Positions 35,746 to 44,722 are shown, numbered from the stretch's first letter. The stretch is DNA of 64,000 bases from Mycolicibacterium vaccae NBRC 14118 = CIP 105934 (GCF_001552715.1 NZ_BCRS01000001.1:1-64000); one strand, 5' to 3'. The notes: a model not told the origin generated them from the sequence alone. Program-made: numbers and translations.

Positions 35746-37191
35746 GTGGTGGACAAGGTATTCGCCGGCATTCGACTCCGGAGACTGCGTGAGGAACGCG
35801 GCCTCAGCCAGGTCGAGCTTGCGCGAATCCTTGCCATCTCGTCGAGCTATCTGAACCAGATCGAGCACGACGCCCGGCCGATGACCGTCACCGTGCTGGT
35901 GCGGTTGACCGAGGTGTTCGGCATCGACCCCGCGTTCTTCGCCCCGCGCGACACCGCCCGTCAGCTCGCGGAGTTGCGCGAAGCGCTGCCCGAGGTCGCG
36001 CCGGGAGTGCCCCACCCCACCTCGGACCTGCAGCAGCTGGCGACGTCGATGCCGGAGGTGGCCGATGCCGTGATCGGGCTGTACCGCAGGTACCGGGACG
36101 CGATGGTCCAACTGGAGGCGCTGACGGACTCGCGCTCCGAGGGCCCGTCGTCGATGCCCCATGAGCATGTCCGGGACTTCTTCTACCGGCATCAGAACTA
36201 CGTGGACGTGATCGACCGGCAGGCCGAAGACCTCGCGGCCGAGATCGCCAAGCTGGGTGGTGAACGCACCGGCAGCCTGCGGGCGTTCCTTGAGCAACGG
36301 CACGGCATCAGAGTCGTTCCCGGCCGGCAGGAACGCGACGGTGACCTGTACACGTTCGACGCTTCCCGAGGGGTCCTGACGCTGGCCGCGGATCTGCGCG
36401 AAGGGCAGCAGGCGTTCCGGATGGCCACGCAGATCGCGTTGCTGGACGCCTCGTCGACGCTGGATCAGGTCCTCGACGCCGAAACCTGGCCGGACGAGAC
36501 GACGCGAGATCTGGCCCGGCTCGGGTTGGCCCACCACTTCGCCAGCGCGCTGATCCTGCCGTATACGACGTTCCACACCGCGGCCGAGCGGTTCCGCTAT
36601 GACGTGGAAATGCTGTCGGAGCACTTCGAGGTCAGCTACGAGACCATCGCCCACCGGCTCAGCACGCTGCAGCGTCCGGGACTGCGGGGGGTGCCGTTCA
36701 TCCTGGTCCGCGTCGACAAAGCCGGGAACATCTCGAAACGCCAGTCCGCCACCGGATTTCACTTCTCCCACACGGGCGGGACCTGCCCACTCTGGAACGT
36801 CTACGACGCGTTCGCCACGCCCGGGAAGGTCGACGTCCAGATCGCGGAGATGCCGGACGGACAGCGCTACCTCTGGGTCGCGCGCACCGTGATCCGCCGC
36901 CGCGGCGGCCACGGCACCACGGCAAAGACCTTCGTGGTGGGACTCGGCTGCGAACTCCGCCAGGCCGGGCGGCTGGTGTACAGCAAGGGACTGGACCTGG
37001 TCGACCCCGACGTCGTCCCGATCGGACCGGGGTGCCGGACCTGCGATCGCCAGCGGTGCCCGCAGCGCGCGACACCACCGATCGGCAGGCAATTGTCGGT
37101 GGACGCCACCCGCGGGCGCTTTGTGCCCTACCCGCTGACGTTCCCTGGGCGTCCCGGCCAGCATGTCGAAAACAGTTCGGCGACTGGGTAG
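35746..37191 (+). CDS. RamB/PrpR-type (ScfR family) acyl-CoA-responsive transcriptional regulator
   Basis: A 481-residue protein with the RamB/PrpR layout. An XRE HTH (residues 8-65: LRRLREERGLSQVELARIL, YLNQIEHD) is followed by an IrrE/ImmA-like domain (about 175-300; the metallopeptidase HExxH is degenerate, HHFAS) and a C-terminal ScfR domain ending in CRTCDRQRCPQRATPP. The three cysteines correspond to those that bind an iron-sulfur cluster in M. tuberculosis PrpR. Relatives sense short-chain acyl-CoAs and control acetate/propionate use. The start is GTG at 35746 or 35749. It lies directly behind the carboxylase operon and shares a box with its promoter region. Confidence 0.9.
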   Translation: MVDKVFAGIRLRRLREERGLSQVELARILAISSSYLNQIEHDARPMTVTVLVRLTEVFGIDPAFFAPRDTARQLAELREALPEVAPGVPHPTSDLQQLATSMPEVADAVIGLYRRYRDAMVQLEALTDSRSEGPSSMPHEHVRDFFYRHQNYVDVIDRQAEDLAAEIAKLGGERTGSLRAFLEQRHGIRVVPGRQERDGDLYTFDASRGVLTLAADLREGQQAFRMATQIALLDASSTLDQVLDAETWPDETTRDLARLGLAHHFASALILPYTTFHTAAERFRYDVEMLSEHFEVSYETIAHRLSTLQRPGLRGVPFILVRVDKAGNISKRQSATGFHFSHTGGTCPLWNVYDAFATPGKVDVQIAEMPDGQRYLWVARTVIRRRGGHGTTAKTFVVGLGCELRQAGRLVYSKGLDLVDPDVVPIGPGCRTCDRQRCPQRATPPIGRQLSVDATRGRFVPYPLTFPGRPGQHVENSSATG

Positions 37192-37192
37192 T

Positions 37193-37939
37193 TCATCCCA
37201 TCTGAGTGGACGTGCCGAGTCCGAGGACATGGTAGAAGCCCATGATGTGCTTGGTGACGAGCTCGGCCGCGCCATCGCCGTCTCCGGCTGCTATCGCATC
37301 GAGGATGAGCTGATGCTCGTCGGTGACCGCGCTCATCGTGCCGGCAGGATCGTCGAGGTTCTCGAAGCCGGCCACCATGGCCTGCCGCATCGCCTCGCGC
37401 ATGGCGGCCATCATCGCCGCCGCAAGACCGTTGCCGGACATCTGGGCGATGCCGACATGGAATGCGGTGTCGAGATCGTTGTACTCGGCCACGGTGTGCG
37501 GTCCGCGCATCTGTGTGACGAGCCTGCGCAATTCATTCAGATGGTCGCCCTCGACGACCCCGGCGGCCTTGTGGCAGGTCAACCGTTCCAGCATCAGCCG
37601 CGTCTCGATCATGTCGTCCTGGGTGAAGGACGCGAGTTGCAGGTGGATGCGCAGGACCATGCCCATGCCGACAGTGCTGTCCTTGACGATCCGCGACCCG
37701 GAGGTCGGCCCGGATCCCGTCCCGGCTTCGACGACCCCGATCGCCTCGAGGATGCGCAACGCCTCCCGCACCGCGCCACGGCTCACCCCCAGCGCCTCGG
37801 CGAACTGCCGCTCCGGCGGTAACCGATCCCCTGCCTTGAGCTTGCCGCTGTTGAGCCGATTCTCGATCTCGGCGACCACCTGCTCGTGGGTGCGCAGCCG
37901 AGGGAGCGGCTGCCACTGGGATGACGTTGTGTCCGACAC
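37193..37939 (-). CDS. GntR family regulator, FadR/FCD subfamily
   Basis: A 248-residue regulator. The winged HTH is at about residues 15-82 (EQVVAEIENRLNSGKLKAGDRLPPERQFAEALGVSRGAVREAL) and the FCD effector domain at about 100-235, with metal-site histidines (FHVGIAQMS; DEHQLILDAI). FCD regulators commonly sense organic acids or acyl-CoAs. The start is GTG at 37937-37939. It is tail-to-tail with the RamB-like gene. It may act on the neighbouring acyl-CoA operons; an ACCAC-AGC-GTGGT repeat lies upstream. Confidence 0.88.
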   Translation of the reverse strand: MSDTTSSQWQPLPRLRTHEQVVAEIENRLNSGKLKAGDRLPPERQFAEALGVSRGAVREALRILEAIGVVEAGTGSGPTSGSRIVKDSTVGMGMVLRIHLQLASFTQDDMIETRLMLERLTCHKAAGVVEGDHLNELRRLVTQMRGPHTVAEYNDLDTAFHVGIAQMSGNGLAAAMMAAMREAMRQAMVAGFENLDDPAGTMSAVTDEHQLILDAIAAGDGDGAAELVTKHIMGFYHVLGLGTSTQMG

Positions 37940-37989
37940 GTGCCCCCTCCACCCCAGGTCGCGGAAATCGCTAGTGCCTTACTGTACCG

Positions 37990-38002
37990 ACCACAGCGTG
38001 GT
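37990..38002. promoter_or_regulatory. Inverted repeat upstream of the GntR gene
   Basis: ACCAC-AGC-GTGGT is a perfect 5-3-5 repeat between the GntR gene (start 37939) and the convergent-side stop of the carbonic anhydrase (38037). GntR/FCD sites are often short dyads of this size, so autoregulation is possible. Confidence 0.3.
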
Positions 38003-38036
38003 TCGCCCGGGTCTGGCAACGCTCGATGTCAGGCGG

Positions 38037-38564
38037 TCAGCCCGAGGTCGCGTCGCGGTGGACGCCCAAGAGGTACTCGTAGGCCGGCGCGTTCACACTG
38101 TTGGCCTCGATCTCCTCGGGCGTGAGTTCCCTGCGCACCTTGGCCGGCACACCCACCACCATCGACCGCGGCGGGATGACCATCCGCTGCGGCACGACCG
38201 CCCCCGGCGCGATGAGCGACTGCGCGCCGACGGTCGCCCCGTTGCCGATGACCGCCCCGATGCCGATCAGGCAGTCGTCCTCGACGGTGCAGCCGTGCAG
38301 AACCGCGTTGTGCCCGATGGTGACTCGCGCACCGATCTTGACGGGGAAGCCCGGATCCGTGTGGATCGTGACGCTGTCTTGCACATTGGAGCCCGGCCCC
38401 ACCTCGATCGGATCGAACTCTGCCCGCAGCGTCGCCGAGTACCACACGCTGGCATTGGCACCGAGTGAGACGTTTCCGACGACTACCGCATTCGGCGCCA
38501 CCCAGGAAGTGGCGTCCAACTTCGGCGTTCTGCCCGGCAGGGCGATGATCAGCGGCTCGGCCAT
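38037..38564 (-). CDS. Gamma-class carbonic anhydrase family protein
   Basis: A 175-residue left-handed beta-helix protein built of hexapeptide repeats (VVVGNVSLGANASVWYSATLRAEF and so on). The three metal-binding histidines of the gamma class are present in VTIHTD and TIGHNAVLHG. It probably hydrates CO2 or is a related zinc/iron protein; many family members (YrdA/PaaY type) have low or other activity, such as thioesterase. The ATG at 38562-38564 gives MAEPLIIALPG. It is downstream of, and on the same strand as, the FGE gene (74 bp gap). Confidence 0.9.
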   Translation of the reverse strand: MAEPLIIALPGRTPKLDATSWVAPNAVVVGNVSLGANASVWYSATLRAEFDPIEVGPGSNVQDSVTIHTDPGFPVKIGARVTIGHNAVLHGCTVEDDCLIGIGAVIGNGATVGAQSLIAPGAVVPQRMVIPPRSMVVGVPAKVRRELTPEEIEANSVNAPAYEYLLGVHRDATSG

Positions 38565-38637
38565 GCGCCGATTGTGCCGAACGACATGAATGCATCCCCA
38601 TCTGGGTTGCCGATCTCGACTCCGGGTGCCCCGCTGG

Positions 38638-39516
38638 TCAGGCGATGCAGCGGAACCCGATGTGCGTGGTGGCACTGTCCTGCGACTGGGACGAGCGGGC
38701 GGCGGGCCGGTAGCGGTGGCAGTATTCCGGCGCACACAGATGTGACCCGCCTTTGAGCGCCTGATGCACCGTCGGGTCGCCCGCCGGCGGGGGCGTCGGG
38801 CAGCACCCTTGGGCGGGTTGATCGAGTCGATGGTGCCGGGTGTACGGGGTGGTGGTCCACTCCCACACATTGCCGATCATGTCGAGGAGCCCAAACCCGT
38901 TGGGCGGGAAGGCGCCCACCGGGGATGTGCCGCTCCAGCCGAGCGCGCCCTCGTTGCGGTACGGGAAGCGGCCCTGCCAGGTGTTGGCCATCAACTGCCC
39001 GTCGGGGCGCACGTCGTCGCCCCACGCGTAGGCCGCGGTCGTGCCGGCGCGCGCGGCGTACTCCCACTGCGCCTCGCTCGGCAGCCGGCGTCCCGCCCAG
39101 CGCGCATACGCCGCCGCATCCGGGTAGGCGACCTGCACCACAGGATGATCGAGCCGGTCCTCCAGCGATGAGGCCGGCCCGAACGGGTGCCGCCAGCAGG
39201 CGCCGGGAACCCATGTCCACCACTGCCGCCAGTCGCGCAGATCCACCGGACCCGGTGTGGGCCGGAACACCAGCGCGCCGGGAACCAGGTCCGCCGGGGG
39301 AACACCGGGAAAGTCCGCGGGGTCGAGTTCGCGCTCGGCGACGGTGACATAGCCGGTGTCGGAGACGAATTCGGCGAACTGCGCATTGGTGACCGGATGA
39401 CGCTCAATGGCGAACGGCGCCACCGAAACCGTGTGCACCGGCGCCTCTTCGGGATAGAAATCGACCGACCCCATGCGGAACGAGCCACCGGGCAGCTCGA
39501 CCAGTTCAGTAAACAC
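38638..39516 (-). CDS. Formylglycine-generating enzyme family protein (sulfatase-activating)
   Basis: A 292-residue FGE-sulfatase-domain protein that converts a sulfatase Cys to formylglycine. The copper-binding catalytic cysteines are in GGSHLCAPEYCHRYRPAARS, spaced five apart as in characterised FGEs, and the C terminus is THIGFRCIA. The fold motif VPGGS-type start (LPGGSFRMGS) and GNVWEWT are present. The start is GTG at 39514-39516. No sulfatase gene is in the window, so the client lies elsewhere. Its promoter region holds the 58-bp nested palindrome. Confidence 0.92.
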   Translation of the reverse strand: MFTELVELPGGSFRMGSVDFYPEEAPVHTVSVAPFAIERHPVTNAQFAEFVSDTGYVTVAERELDPADFPGVPPADLVPGALVFRPTPGPVDLRDWRQWWTWVPGACWRHPFGPASSLEDRLDHPVVQVAYPDAAAYARWAGRRLPSEAQWEYAARAGTTAAYAWGDDVRPDGQLMANTWQGRFPYRNEGALGWSGTSPVGAFPPNGFGLLDMIGNVWEWTTTPYTRHHRLDQPAQGCCPTPPPAGDPTVHQALKGGSHLCAPEYCHRYRPAARSSQSQDSATTHIGFRCIA

Positions 39517-39596
39517 CCAGCAAGGCTAGGCGCTCGGTGCACGACCTCAGCCGGATCGGTGAAGGGTCCTGAGGCTGGGCGCCGGGGTGCACGTCT

Positions 39597-39654
39597 CTTT
39601 TTCTGCGCGTCAACAACTGTTGACGCGTCATCACATGATGACGCGCAGAAAAAG
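39597..39654. repeat. 58-bp nested palindrome with three TGACGCG-type boxes
   Basis: Perfect 16-bp outer arms (39597-39612 and 39639-39654, CTTTTTCTGCGCGTCA and its complement) flank a centred palindrome TGACGCGTCA (39621-39630). Two alternative internal hairpins also form: GCGTCAACA-AC-TGTTGACGC on the left and CGCGTCATCA-CA-TGATGACGCG on the right. The long hairpin and the two short ones are mutually exclusive. It lies 81 bp from the FGE start and about 95 bp from the rhamnose -35. Possible roles are a multi-dimer operator, a cruciform or a MITE-like relic. Confidence 0.85.
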
Positions 39655-39748
39655 CGAAGTGGTCACCGGAGCCGGCATCGCTTCGTCGACGACGCGCCTG
39701 CCGCCGCGGCGCGCACCCACGTGTGCCCGGAGGTGCCCGACGAGCCTA

Positions 39749-39777
39749 TTGACGCCCCACATCCGCTGTCGTACTGT
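39749..39777 (+). promoter_or_regulatory. Sigma-A-type promoter of the rhamnose operon
   Basis: TTGACG (39749-39754), a 17-bp spacer and TACTGT (39772-39777, fitting TANNNT) form a strong consensus-like promoter. The predicted start is near 39784, with the LacI operator at about +10 to +22. Confidence 0.65.
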
Positions 39778-39793
39778 ATCGGCCATCACAATT

Positions 39794-39805
39794 TGAAACG
39801 TTTCA
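39794..39805. promoter_or_regulatory. LacI-family operator
   Basis: TGAAACGTTTCA is a perfect 12-bp palindrome with the central CG typical of LacI/GalR-family sites. It lies just downstream of the promoter and 24 bp before the mutarotase start, where a repressor would block transcription. The LacI protein at 47463-48464, last in the same operon, is the natural candidate. Confidence 0.7.
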
Positions 39806-39829
39806 TTACGCAATCGGCGGGGAGGCGCA

Positions 39830-40186
39830 GTGGCGGACACCGTGCAACGCGTGTGTTTCGTGATGTACCTCAAACCCGACCGGGTCGAGGACTACCTAAC
39901 CGTCCACCACCACGTGTGGCCGGAAATGCTCGACGCCCTGCGCGCCAGCGGCTGGCGGAACTATTCACTGTTCCTCCGGCCCGAGGACGGCATGGTGGTC
40001 GGCTATCTGGAGACCGACGACTTCGCGCGTGCCTCTGCGCAGATGGCAGAAACCGCGGTCAACGAACGTTGGCAGACACAGATGTCCCAGTACTTCCAGC
40101 CCGCGGCCTCCGGCCCGGCAGGCGCTGACGGCGCCAACCCCGACACCGTCCGACACCAGCTCACCCAGTACTTCCACCTCCCCTGA
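39830..40186 (+). CDS. rhaM: L-rhamnose mutarotase
   Basis: A 118-residue RhaU/RhaM-type protein that interconverts alpha and beta anomers of L-rhamnose. Motifs are VCFVMYLKPDRVEDYLTVHHHVWPEM near the N terminus, with the catalytic His, and NYSLFLRPEDGMVVGYLE. The start is GTG at 39830 preceded by GGGGAGG. It is the first gene of a seven-gene operon, immediately behind a promoter and a LacI operator. Confidence 0.92.
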   Translation: MADTVQRVCFVMYLKPDRVEDYLTVHHHVWPEMLDALRASGWRNYSLFLRPEDGMVVGYLETDDFARASAQMAETAVNERWQTQMSQYFQPAASGPAGADGANPDTVRHQLTQYFHLP

Positions 40187-40199
40187 ACCGAGGAAGCCC

Positions 40200-41519
40200 A
40201 TGAAGATCGGAGCTCGCTCCACCACCGGTTGGCGCGCCACCATCGCGGTCGCGATGTCCAACTACATCGAGGCCGGCTCGATCATCGCGATCGCAACCAG
40301 CCTCGGGTTCTGGCAGCACGAGTTCGGCATCAGCAACTTCGCCGTCGGACTGCTCGCCGCGCTGAGCGCCAACGCGTTCGGTGCCGCGATCGGCGCCATC
40401 CTCGGCGGCCCGCTCTGCGACCGGTACGGCCGCAAAGCCATCTACACCTACGACCTGCTGGTCTACATGGCCGGCGTACTGCTGGCCGCGTGCGCGGCCA
40501 ACTACACGATGCTGCTCGCGGCGTTCGTCGTCACCGGCATCGCGGTCGGCGCCGGCGTACCCGCCTCCTGGACCTACATCGCCGAGCAGGCGCCGTCCGT
40601 CGAGCGGGCCAAGCACGTCGGCACCGCCCAGCTGGCCTGGTCGGTCGGTCCGTTCATCGGCTTCGCGCTGGCCGCCGCGCTGGCGCCGCTGGAGCTGCTC
40701 GGCTCGCGACTGATCTTCCTCCACCTGTTCGTCGTCGCCGGCATCGTGTGGTGGATCCGGCAGGGCCTCCCGGAATCGCAGATCTGGCAGGACGAAGCGG
40801 TCAACGAGAGCCGCGAGCTCTCCTCCCGGGTGGGTGACCGGGGCCTGCGCGGCCTGTTCTCCAAGAAGGTCAACATCACCGCACTGCTGTTCCTCGGCGG
40901 CATCTACCTGTTCTGGAACACCGTGGCCGGCCAGGCCGGCATCTTCATGCCCCGCGTCTACGACACGGCCGGCCTGCACAGCCCGGTGCAGCAGAACCTG
41001 TTGCAGGTACTGGTGTGGGGATGCACCGTCGCCGCAACGTATTTCGGATTCATGCGGTACGCCGACCGGGTGTCCCAGCGGCTGCTCTACGTGTTCGGCG
41101 CCGCCTTGGGCATCGTCGGCTGGATCGTGCTGGTGGCCCTCACCGACAACGGCATCAGCACCATGCTGATCTTCGCAATCCTGTGGGGTGTGTCGGCGGG
41201 CATCGGCTGCCAGGCCTTCTACAGCCTCTGGGCCAGCGAACTGTTCGCCACGCCGTACCGCGCCAGCGCCCAGGGCACGATGTTCTTCGTCGTGCGCACC
41301 GCCACCGGACTGCTCAGCTACTTCTTCCCCACCATGCTCGCCGTGATCGGGCTGACCGCGGTCGGCGTGCTGCTGGTCGGGCTGCTCACCGTCGCGCTGA
41401 TCATCGGCGCCGTCTGGGCCCCGCAGACCCAGGGCAAGACGTTGCAGCAGATCGAGACCGAACGCTACGGCGCACCCGTGAGTCCGTCGGCGTCCACGCC
41501 GTCCACCTCGAACGTCTGA
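40200..41519 (+). CDS. MFS sugar transporter, probable L-rhamnose permease
   Basis: A 439-residue, 12-segment MFS carrier of the sugar porter/SP-like group (LGGPLCDRYGRKAIYTYD between helices 2 and 3; ASWTYIAEQAP in helix 5). The ATG at 40200 follows GAGGAAG, 13 bp after the mutarotase stop. Placement between the mutarotase and isomerase genes strongly suggests it imports L-rhamnose, although it is not related to the E. coli RhaT family. The C-terminal tail (PVSPSASTPSTSNV) is Ser/Pro-rich and probably disordered. Confidence 0.85.
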   Translation: MKIGARSTTGWRATIAVAMSNYIEAGSIIAIATSLGFWQHEFGISNFAVGLLAALSANAFGAAIGAILGGPLCDRYGRKAIYTYDLLVYMAGVLLAACAANYTMLLAAFVVTGIAVGAGVPASWTYIAEQAPSVERAKHVGTAQLAWSVGPFIGFALAAALAPLELLGSRLIFLHLFVVAGIVWWIRQGLPESQIWQDEAVNESRELSSRVGDRGLRGLFSKKVNITALLFLGGIYLFWNTVAGQAGIFMPRVYDTAGLHSPVQQNLLQVLVWGCTVAATYFGFMRYADRVSQRLLYVFGAALGIVGWIVLVALTDNGISTMLIFAILWGVSAGIGCQAFYSLWASELFATPYRASAQGTMFFVVRTATGLLSYFFPTMLAVIGLTAVGVLLVGLLTVALIIGAVWAPQTQGKTLQQIETERYGAPVSPSASTPSTSNV

Positions 41520-41524
41520 GGATC

Positions 41525-42682
41525 ATGAACTTCACCGACACCGTCCTGGACAACCTCGACATCGAACTCCCCTCTTGGGCTTTCGGCAACTCCGGCACCC
41601 GGTTCAAAGTCTTCGGCACACCCGGGACACCGCGGGACATCCGGGAGAAGATCGCCGACGCCGCACAGGTGCACCGCCTCACCGGCCTGGCCTCGACGGT
41701 GGCCCTGCACATTCCGTGGGATCGGGTCGACGACTACACCTCGCTGTCGCGCTACGCGCAGGATCTCGGCGTGCGACTGGGCACCGTCAACTCCAACACC
41801 TTTCAGGACGACGCCTACAAGTTCGGCAGCCTCACCCACACCGACAAGACCGTGCGGCAGAAGGCCATTGACCATCATCTCGACTGCATCGAGGTGATGA
41901 ACCAGACCGGATCCCGCGACCTGAAGATCTGGCTGGCCGACGGCACCAACTATCCCGGCCAGGGTGACATCCGCGCCCGGCAGGACCGGCTCGCCGAATC
42001 GCTGGCCGCGATCTACCAGCACATCGGCGAGAGCCAGCGACTCGTGTTGGAGTACAAGTTCTTCGAACCCGCGATGTACATGACCGACGTGCCCGACTGG
42101 GGCACCTCTTACGTGCACGTCTGCGCACTCGGTGAGCGCGCGATGGTCTGCCTGGACACCGGTCACCACGCGCCGGGCACCAACATCGAGTTCATCGTCG
42201 CGCAGCTGCTGCGCCTGAACAGGCTGGGCTCGTTCGACTTCAACTCGCGGTTCTACGCCGACGACGACCTGATCGTCGGGGCAGCCGATCCGTTCCAGTT
42301 GTTCCGCATCATGTTCGAGGTGATCCGCGGCGGCGCTCTCGATCAGAACTCGGCGGTCGCACTGATGCTCGACCAGTGCCACAACGTCGAGGACAAGATC
42401 CCCGGCCAGATCCGCTCGGTGCTCAACGTCCAGGAGATGACCGCCAGGGCACTGCTCGTCGACACGGACGCGCTGCGCCGCGCACAGGACGACGGAGACG
42501 TGCTGGCCGCCAACGCCGTTCTGATGGACGCGTTCTACACCGACGTCCGGCCCGCGCTGGCCGGGTGGCGCGCGGAACGCGGGCTGCCGGAAGACCCGAT
42601 CGCGGCGTTGCGGGACAGCGGCTACCAGCAACGCATCAACGCCGAGCGCGTCGGCGGCACTCAATCCTCCTGGGGAGCATGA
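41525..42682 (+). CDS. rhaI: L-rhamnose isomerase, Pseudomonas/rhizobial type
   Basis: A 385-residue TIM-barrel isomerase converting L-rhamnose to L-rhamnulose. It matches the RhaI class, not E. coli RhaA: LVLEYKFFEPAMYMTDVPDWG, CLDTGHHAPGTNIEFIVAQL and SFDFNSRFYADDDL carry the metal- and substrate-binding Glu, Asp and His residues. The ATG at 41525 lies 5 bp after the permease stop. It is third in the operon, before the bifunctional aldolase. Confidence 0.92.
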   Translation: MNFTDTVLDNLDIELPSWAFGNSGTRFKVFGTPGTPRDIREKIADAAQVHRLTGLASTVALHIPWDRVDDYTSLSRYAQDLGVRLGTVNSNTFQDDAYKFGSLTHTDKTVRQKAIDHHLDCIEVMNQTGSRDLKIWLADGTNYPGQGDIRARQDRLAESLAAIYQHIGESQRLVLEYKFFEPAMYMTDVPDWGTSYVHVCALGERAMVCLDTGHHAPGTNIEFIVAQLLRLNRLGSFDFNSRFYADDDLIVGAADPFQLFRIMFEVIRGGALDQNSAVALMLDQCHNVEDKIPGQIRSVLNVQEMTARALLVDTDALRRAQDDGDVLAANAVLMDAFYTDVRPALAGWRAERGLPEDPIAALRDSGYQQRINAERVGGTQSSWGA

Positions 42683-42685
42683 CAT

Positions 42686-44722
42686 ATGGTCAACGACACG
42701 GTCGCCGAACTCATTTCCCGGTCCAACCGGCTCGGCAAGGACCCGAAGAACACCAACTACGCCGGCGGCAACACCTCGGCCAAGGGCACCGGCACCGACC
42801 CGGTCACCGGCGAGGACGTCGACCTGCTGTGGGTCAAAGGGTCCGGCGGCGACCTGGGGACGCTGACCGAGCAGGGGCTGGCCGTGCTGCGGCTGGACCG
42901 GTTGCGCGCGCTGGCCGGCGTCTACCCCGGAGTCGACCGCGAGGACGAGATGGTCGCCGCGTTCGACTACTGCCTGCACGGCAAGGGCGGCGCGGCCCCG
43001 TCGATCGACACCGCGATGCACGGACTGGTCGACGCCGCCCACGTCGACCACCTGCACCCCGACTCCGGCATCGCGATCGCGACAGCCGCCGACGGAGAGT
43101 CCCTGACGCAGAAGATCTTCGGTGACCGGGTGGTGTGGGTGCCGTGGCGGCGGCCCGGCTTCCAGCTGGGTCTGGACATCGCCGAGATCAAGCGCCGTAA
43201 TCCGCGGGCCATCGGGTGCATCCTGGGCGGACACGGCATCACCGCGTGGGGCGAGACTTCCGAGGAGGCCGAGGCGCACTCGCTGGAGATCATCAAGAGC
43301 GCCGCCGAGTTCATCGCCACCACCGGCAAGGATCAGCCGTTCGGGCCGCCGTTGCCCGGCTATGCGGCGCTGCCCGACGACGAGCGGCGCGCCAAGGCCG
43401 CCGCCCTGGCCCCGTTCCTGCGCGGCCTGGCCAGCACGGACCGTCCGCAGGTCGGCCACTTCACCGACACTGCAGCGGTATTGGAGTTTCTGGAAGCCAC
43501 CGAACATCCGCGGCTGGCCGCGCTGGGCACCAGCTGTCCGGACCACTTCCTGCGCACCAAGGTCAAGCCGCTGGTGCTGGACCTGCCCGCCGACGCCACC
43601 GTCGAGGAGTGCAAGAGAAGCCTCATCGAACTGCACAGGCAGTACCGCGAGGACTACCGCGCCTACTACGAACGCCATGCGAGCGCCGACAGCCCGGCCA
43701 TGCGCGGCGCCGATCCGGCGATCGTGCTGATCCCCGGGGTCGGCATGTTCAGCTACGGCAAGGACAAGCAGACCGCGCGGGTGGCCGGCGAGTTCTACCT
43801 CAACGCGATCAACGTGATGCGCGGCGCCGAGGCGGTCTCCACCTACTCGCCGATCGACGAGTCGGAGAAGTTCCGCATCGAGTACTGGGCACTGGAAGAG
43901 GCCAAGCTCGCGCGGATGCCCAAGCCCAAGCCGTTGGCCACCCGGATCGCACTGGTCACCGGCGCTGCGTCGGGGATCGGCAAGGCCATCGCCACCCGGC
44001 TGGCCGCCGAGGGCGCCTGCGTGGTGATCGCCGACCTCGACGCCGGGAAGGCGCAAGCGGCAGCCGAGCAGATCGGCACCAGCGACGTGGCCATCGGGAT
44101 CGCCGCCGATGTGACCGACGAGGCCGCGGTCCAGGCCGCGGTCGACGCCACGGTGCTCGCGTTCGGCGGCATCGACATCGTGGTCAACAACGCCGGCCTG
44201 TCGCTGTCGAAGTCCCTGCTGGACACCACCGTCGACGACTGGGATCTCCAGCACAACGTGATGGCGCGCGGCTCGTTCCTGGTGTCCAAGGCGGCGGCCC
44301 GAGCGCTCATCGACCAGAAGCTCGGCGGCGACATCATCTACATCTCGTCGAAGAACTCGGTGTTCGCCGGCCCCAACAACATCGCCTACGCGGCGACGAA
44401 AGCCGATCAGGCGCATCAGGTCCGGCTGCTGGCCGCCGAGCTGGGTGCGCACGGGGTGAAGGTCAACGGGATCAATCCCGACGGCGTGGTCCGCGGGTCG
44501 GGCATCTTCGCCGGCGGTTGGGGCGCGCAGCGGGCCGCGGTGTACGGCGTGGCCGAGGAGGACCTCGGCGCGTTCTACGCCCAGCGCACACTGCTCAAGC
44601 GCGAGGTGCTGCCCGAGCACATCGCGAATGCCGCGTTCGCGCTGTGCACATCGGACTTCTCGCACACCACCGGGCTGCACGTACCGGTCGACGCCGGGGT
44701 CGCCGCGGCCTTTCTGCGATGA
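42686..44722 (+). CDS. Bifunctional rhamnulose-1-phosphate aldolase / short-chain alcohol dehydrogenase
   Basis: A 678-residue fusion. The N-terminal class II aldolase domain (about residues 1-400) has the zinc histidines HVDHLHPDSG and the GGHG motif. The C-terminal SDR domain (about 420-678) has TGAASGIGKAIATRLAAEGA and YAATK. Together they cleave rhamnulose-1-phosphate to DHAP and lactaldehyde and oxidise the lactaldehyde, as in RhaEW/YuxG-like proteins. Lactate would then feed the downstream LldD. The ATG at 42686 lies 3 bp after the isomerase stop; the stop overlaps the kinase by 4 bp. Confidence 0.92.
   Translation: MVNDTVAELISRSNRLGKDPKNTNYAGGNTSAKGTGTDPVTGEDVDLLWVKGSGGDLGTLTEQGLAVLRLDRLRALAGVYPGVDREDEMVAAFDYCLHGKGGAAPSIDTAMHGLVDAAHVDHLHPDSGIAIATAADGESLTQKIFGDRVVWVPWRRPGFQLGLDIAEIKRRNPRAIGCILGGHGITAWGETSEEAEAHSLEIIKSAAEFIATTGKDQPFGPPLPGYAALPDDERRAKAAALAPFLRGLASTDRPQVGHFTDTAAVLEFLEATEHPRLAALGTSCPDHFLRTKVKPLVLDLPADATVEECKRSLIELHRQYREDYRAYYERHASADSPAMRGADPAIVLIPGVGMFSYGKDKQTARVAGEFYLNAINVMRGAEAVSTYSPIDESEKFRIEYWALEEAKLARMPKPKPLATRIALVTGAASGIGKAIATRLAAEGACVVIADLDAGKAQAAAEQIGTSDVAIGIAADVTDEAAVQAAVDATVLAFGGIDIVVNNAGLSLSKSLLDTTVDDWDLQHNVMARGSFLVSKAAARALIDQKLGGDIIYISSKNSVFAGPNNIAYAATKADQAHQVRLLAAELGAHGVKVNGINPDGVVRGSGIFAGGWGAQRAAVYGVAEEDLGAFYAQRTLLKREVLPEHIANAAFALCTSDFSHTTGLHVPVDAGVAAAFLR

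Larger units (their letters stand above)
39517..39829. other. 313-bp intergenic region between FGE and rhamnose operon
   Basis: This divergent spacer contains no gene. It holds a 58-bp nested palindrome (39597-39654), a sigma-A-type promoter (39749-39777) and a LacI-type operator (39794-39805), each listed separately. Confidence 0.8.

Noticed and set aside
41465..44680. 1071-codon open frame on the minus strand through the rhamnose isomerase/aldolase genes
   Set aside because: It is antisense to two clearly recognisable enzymes, its translation is low-complexity Gly/Arg/Val/Asp, and long antisense frames are expected at this GC content.
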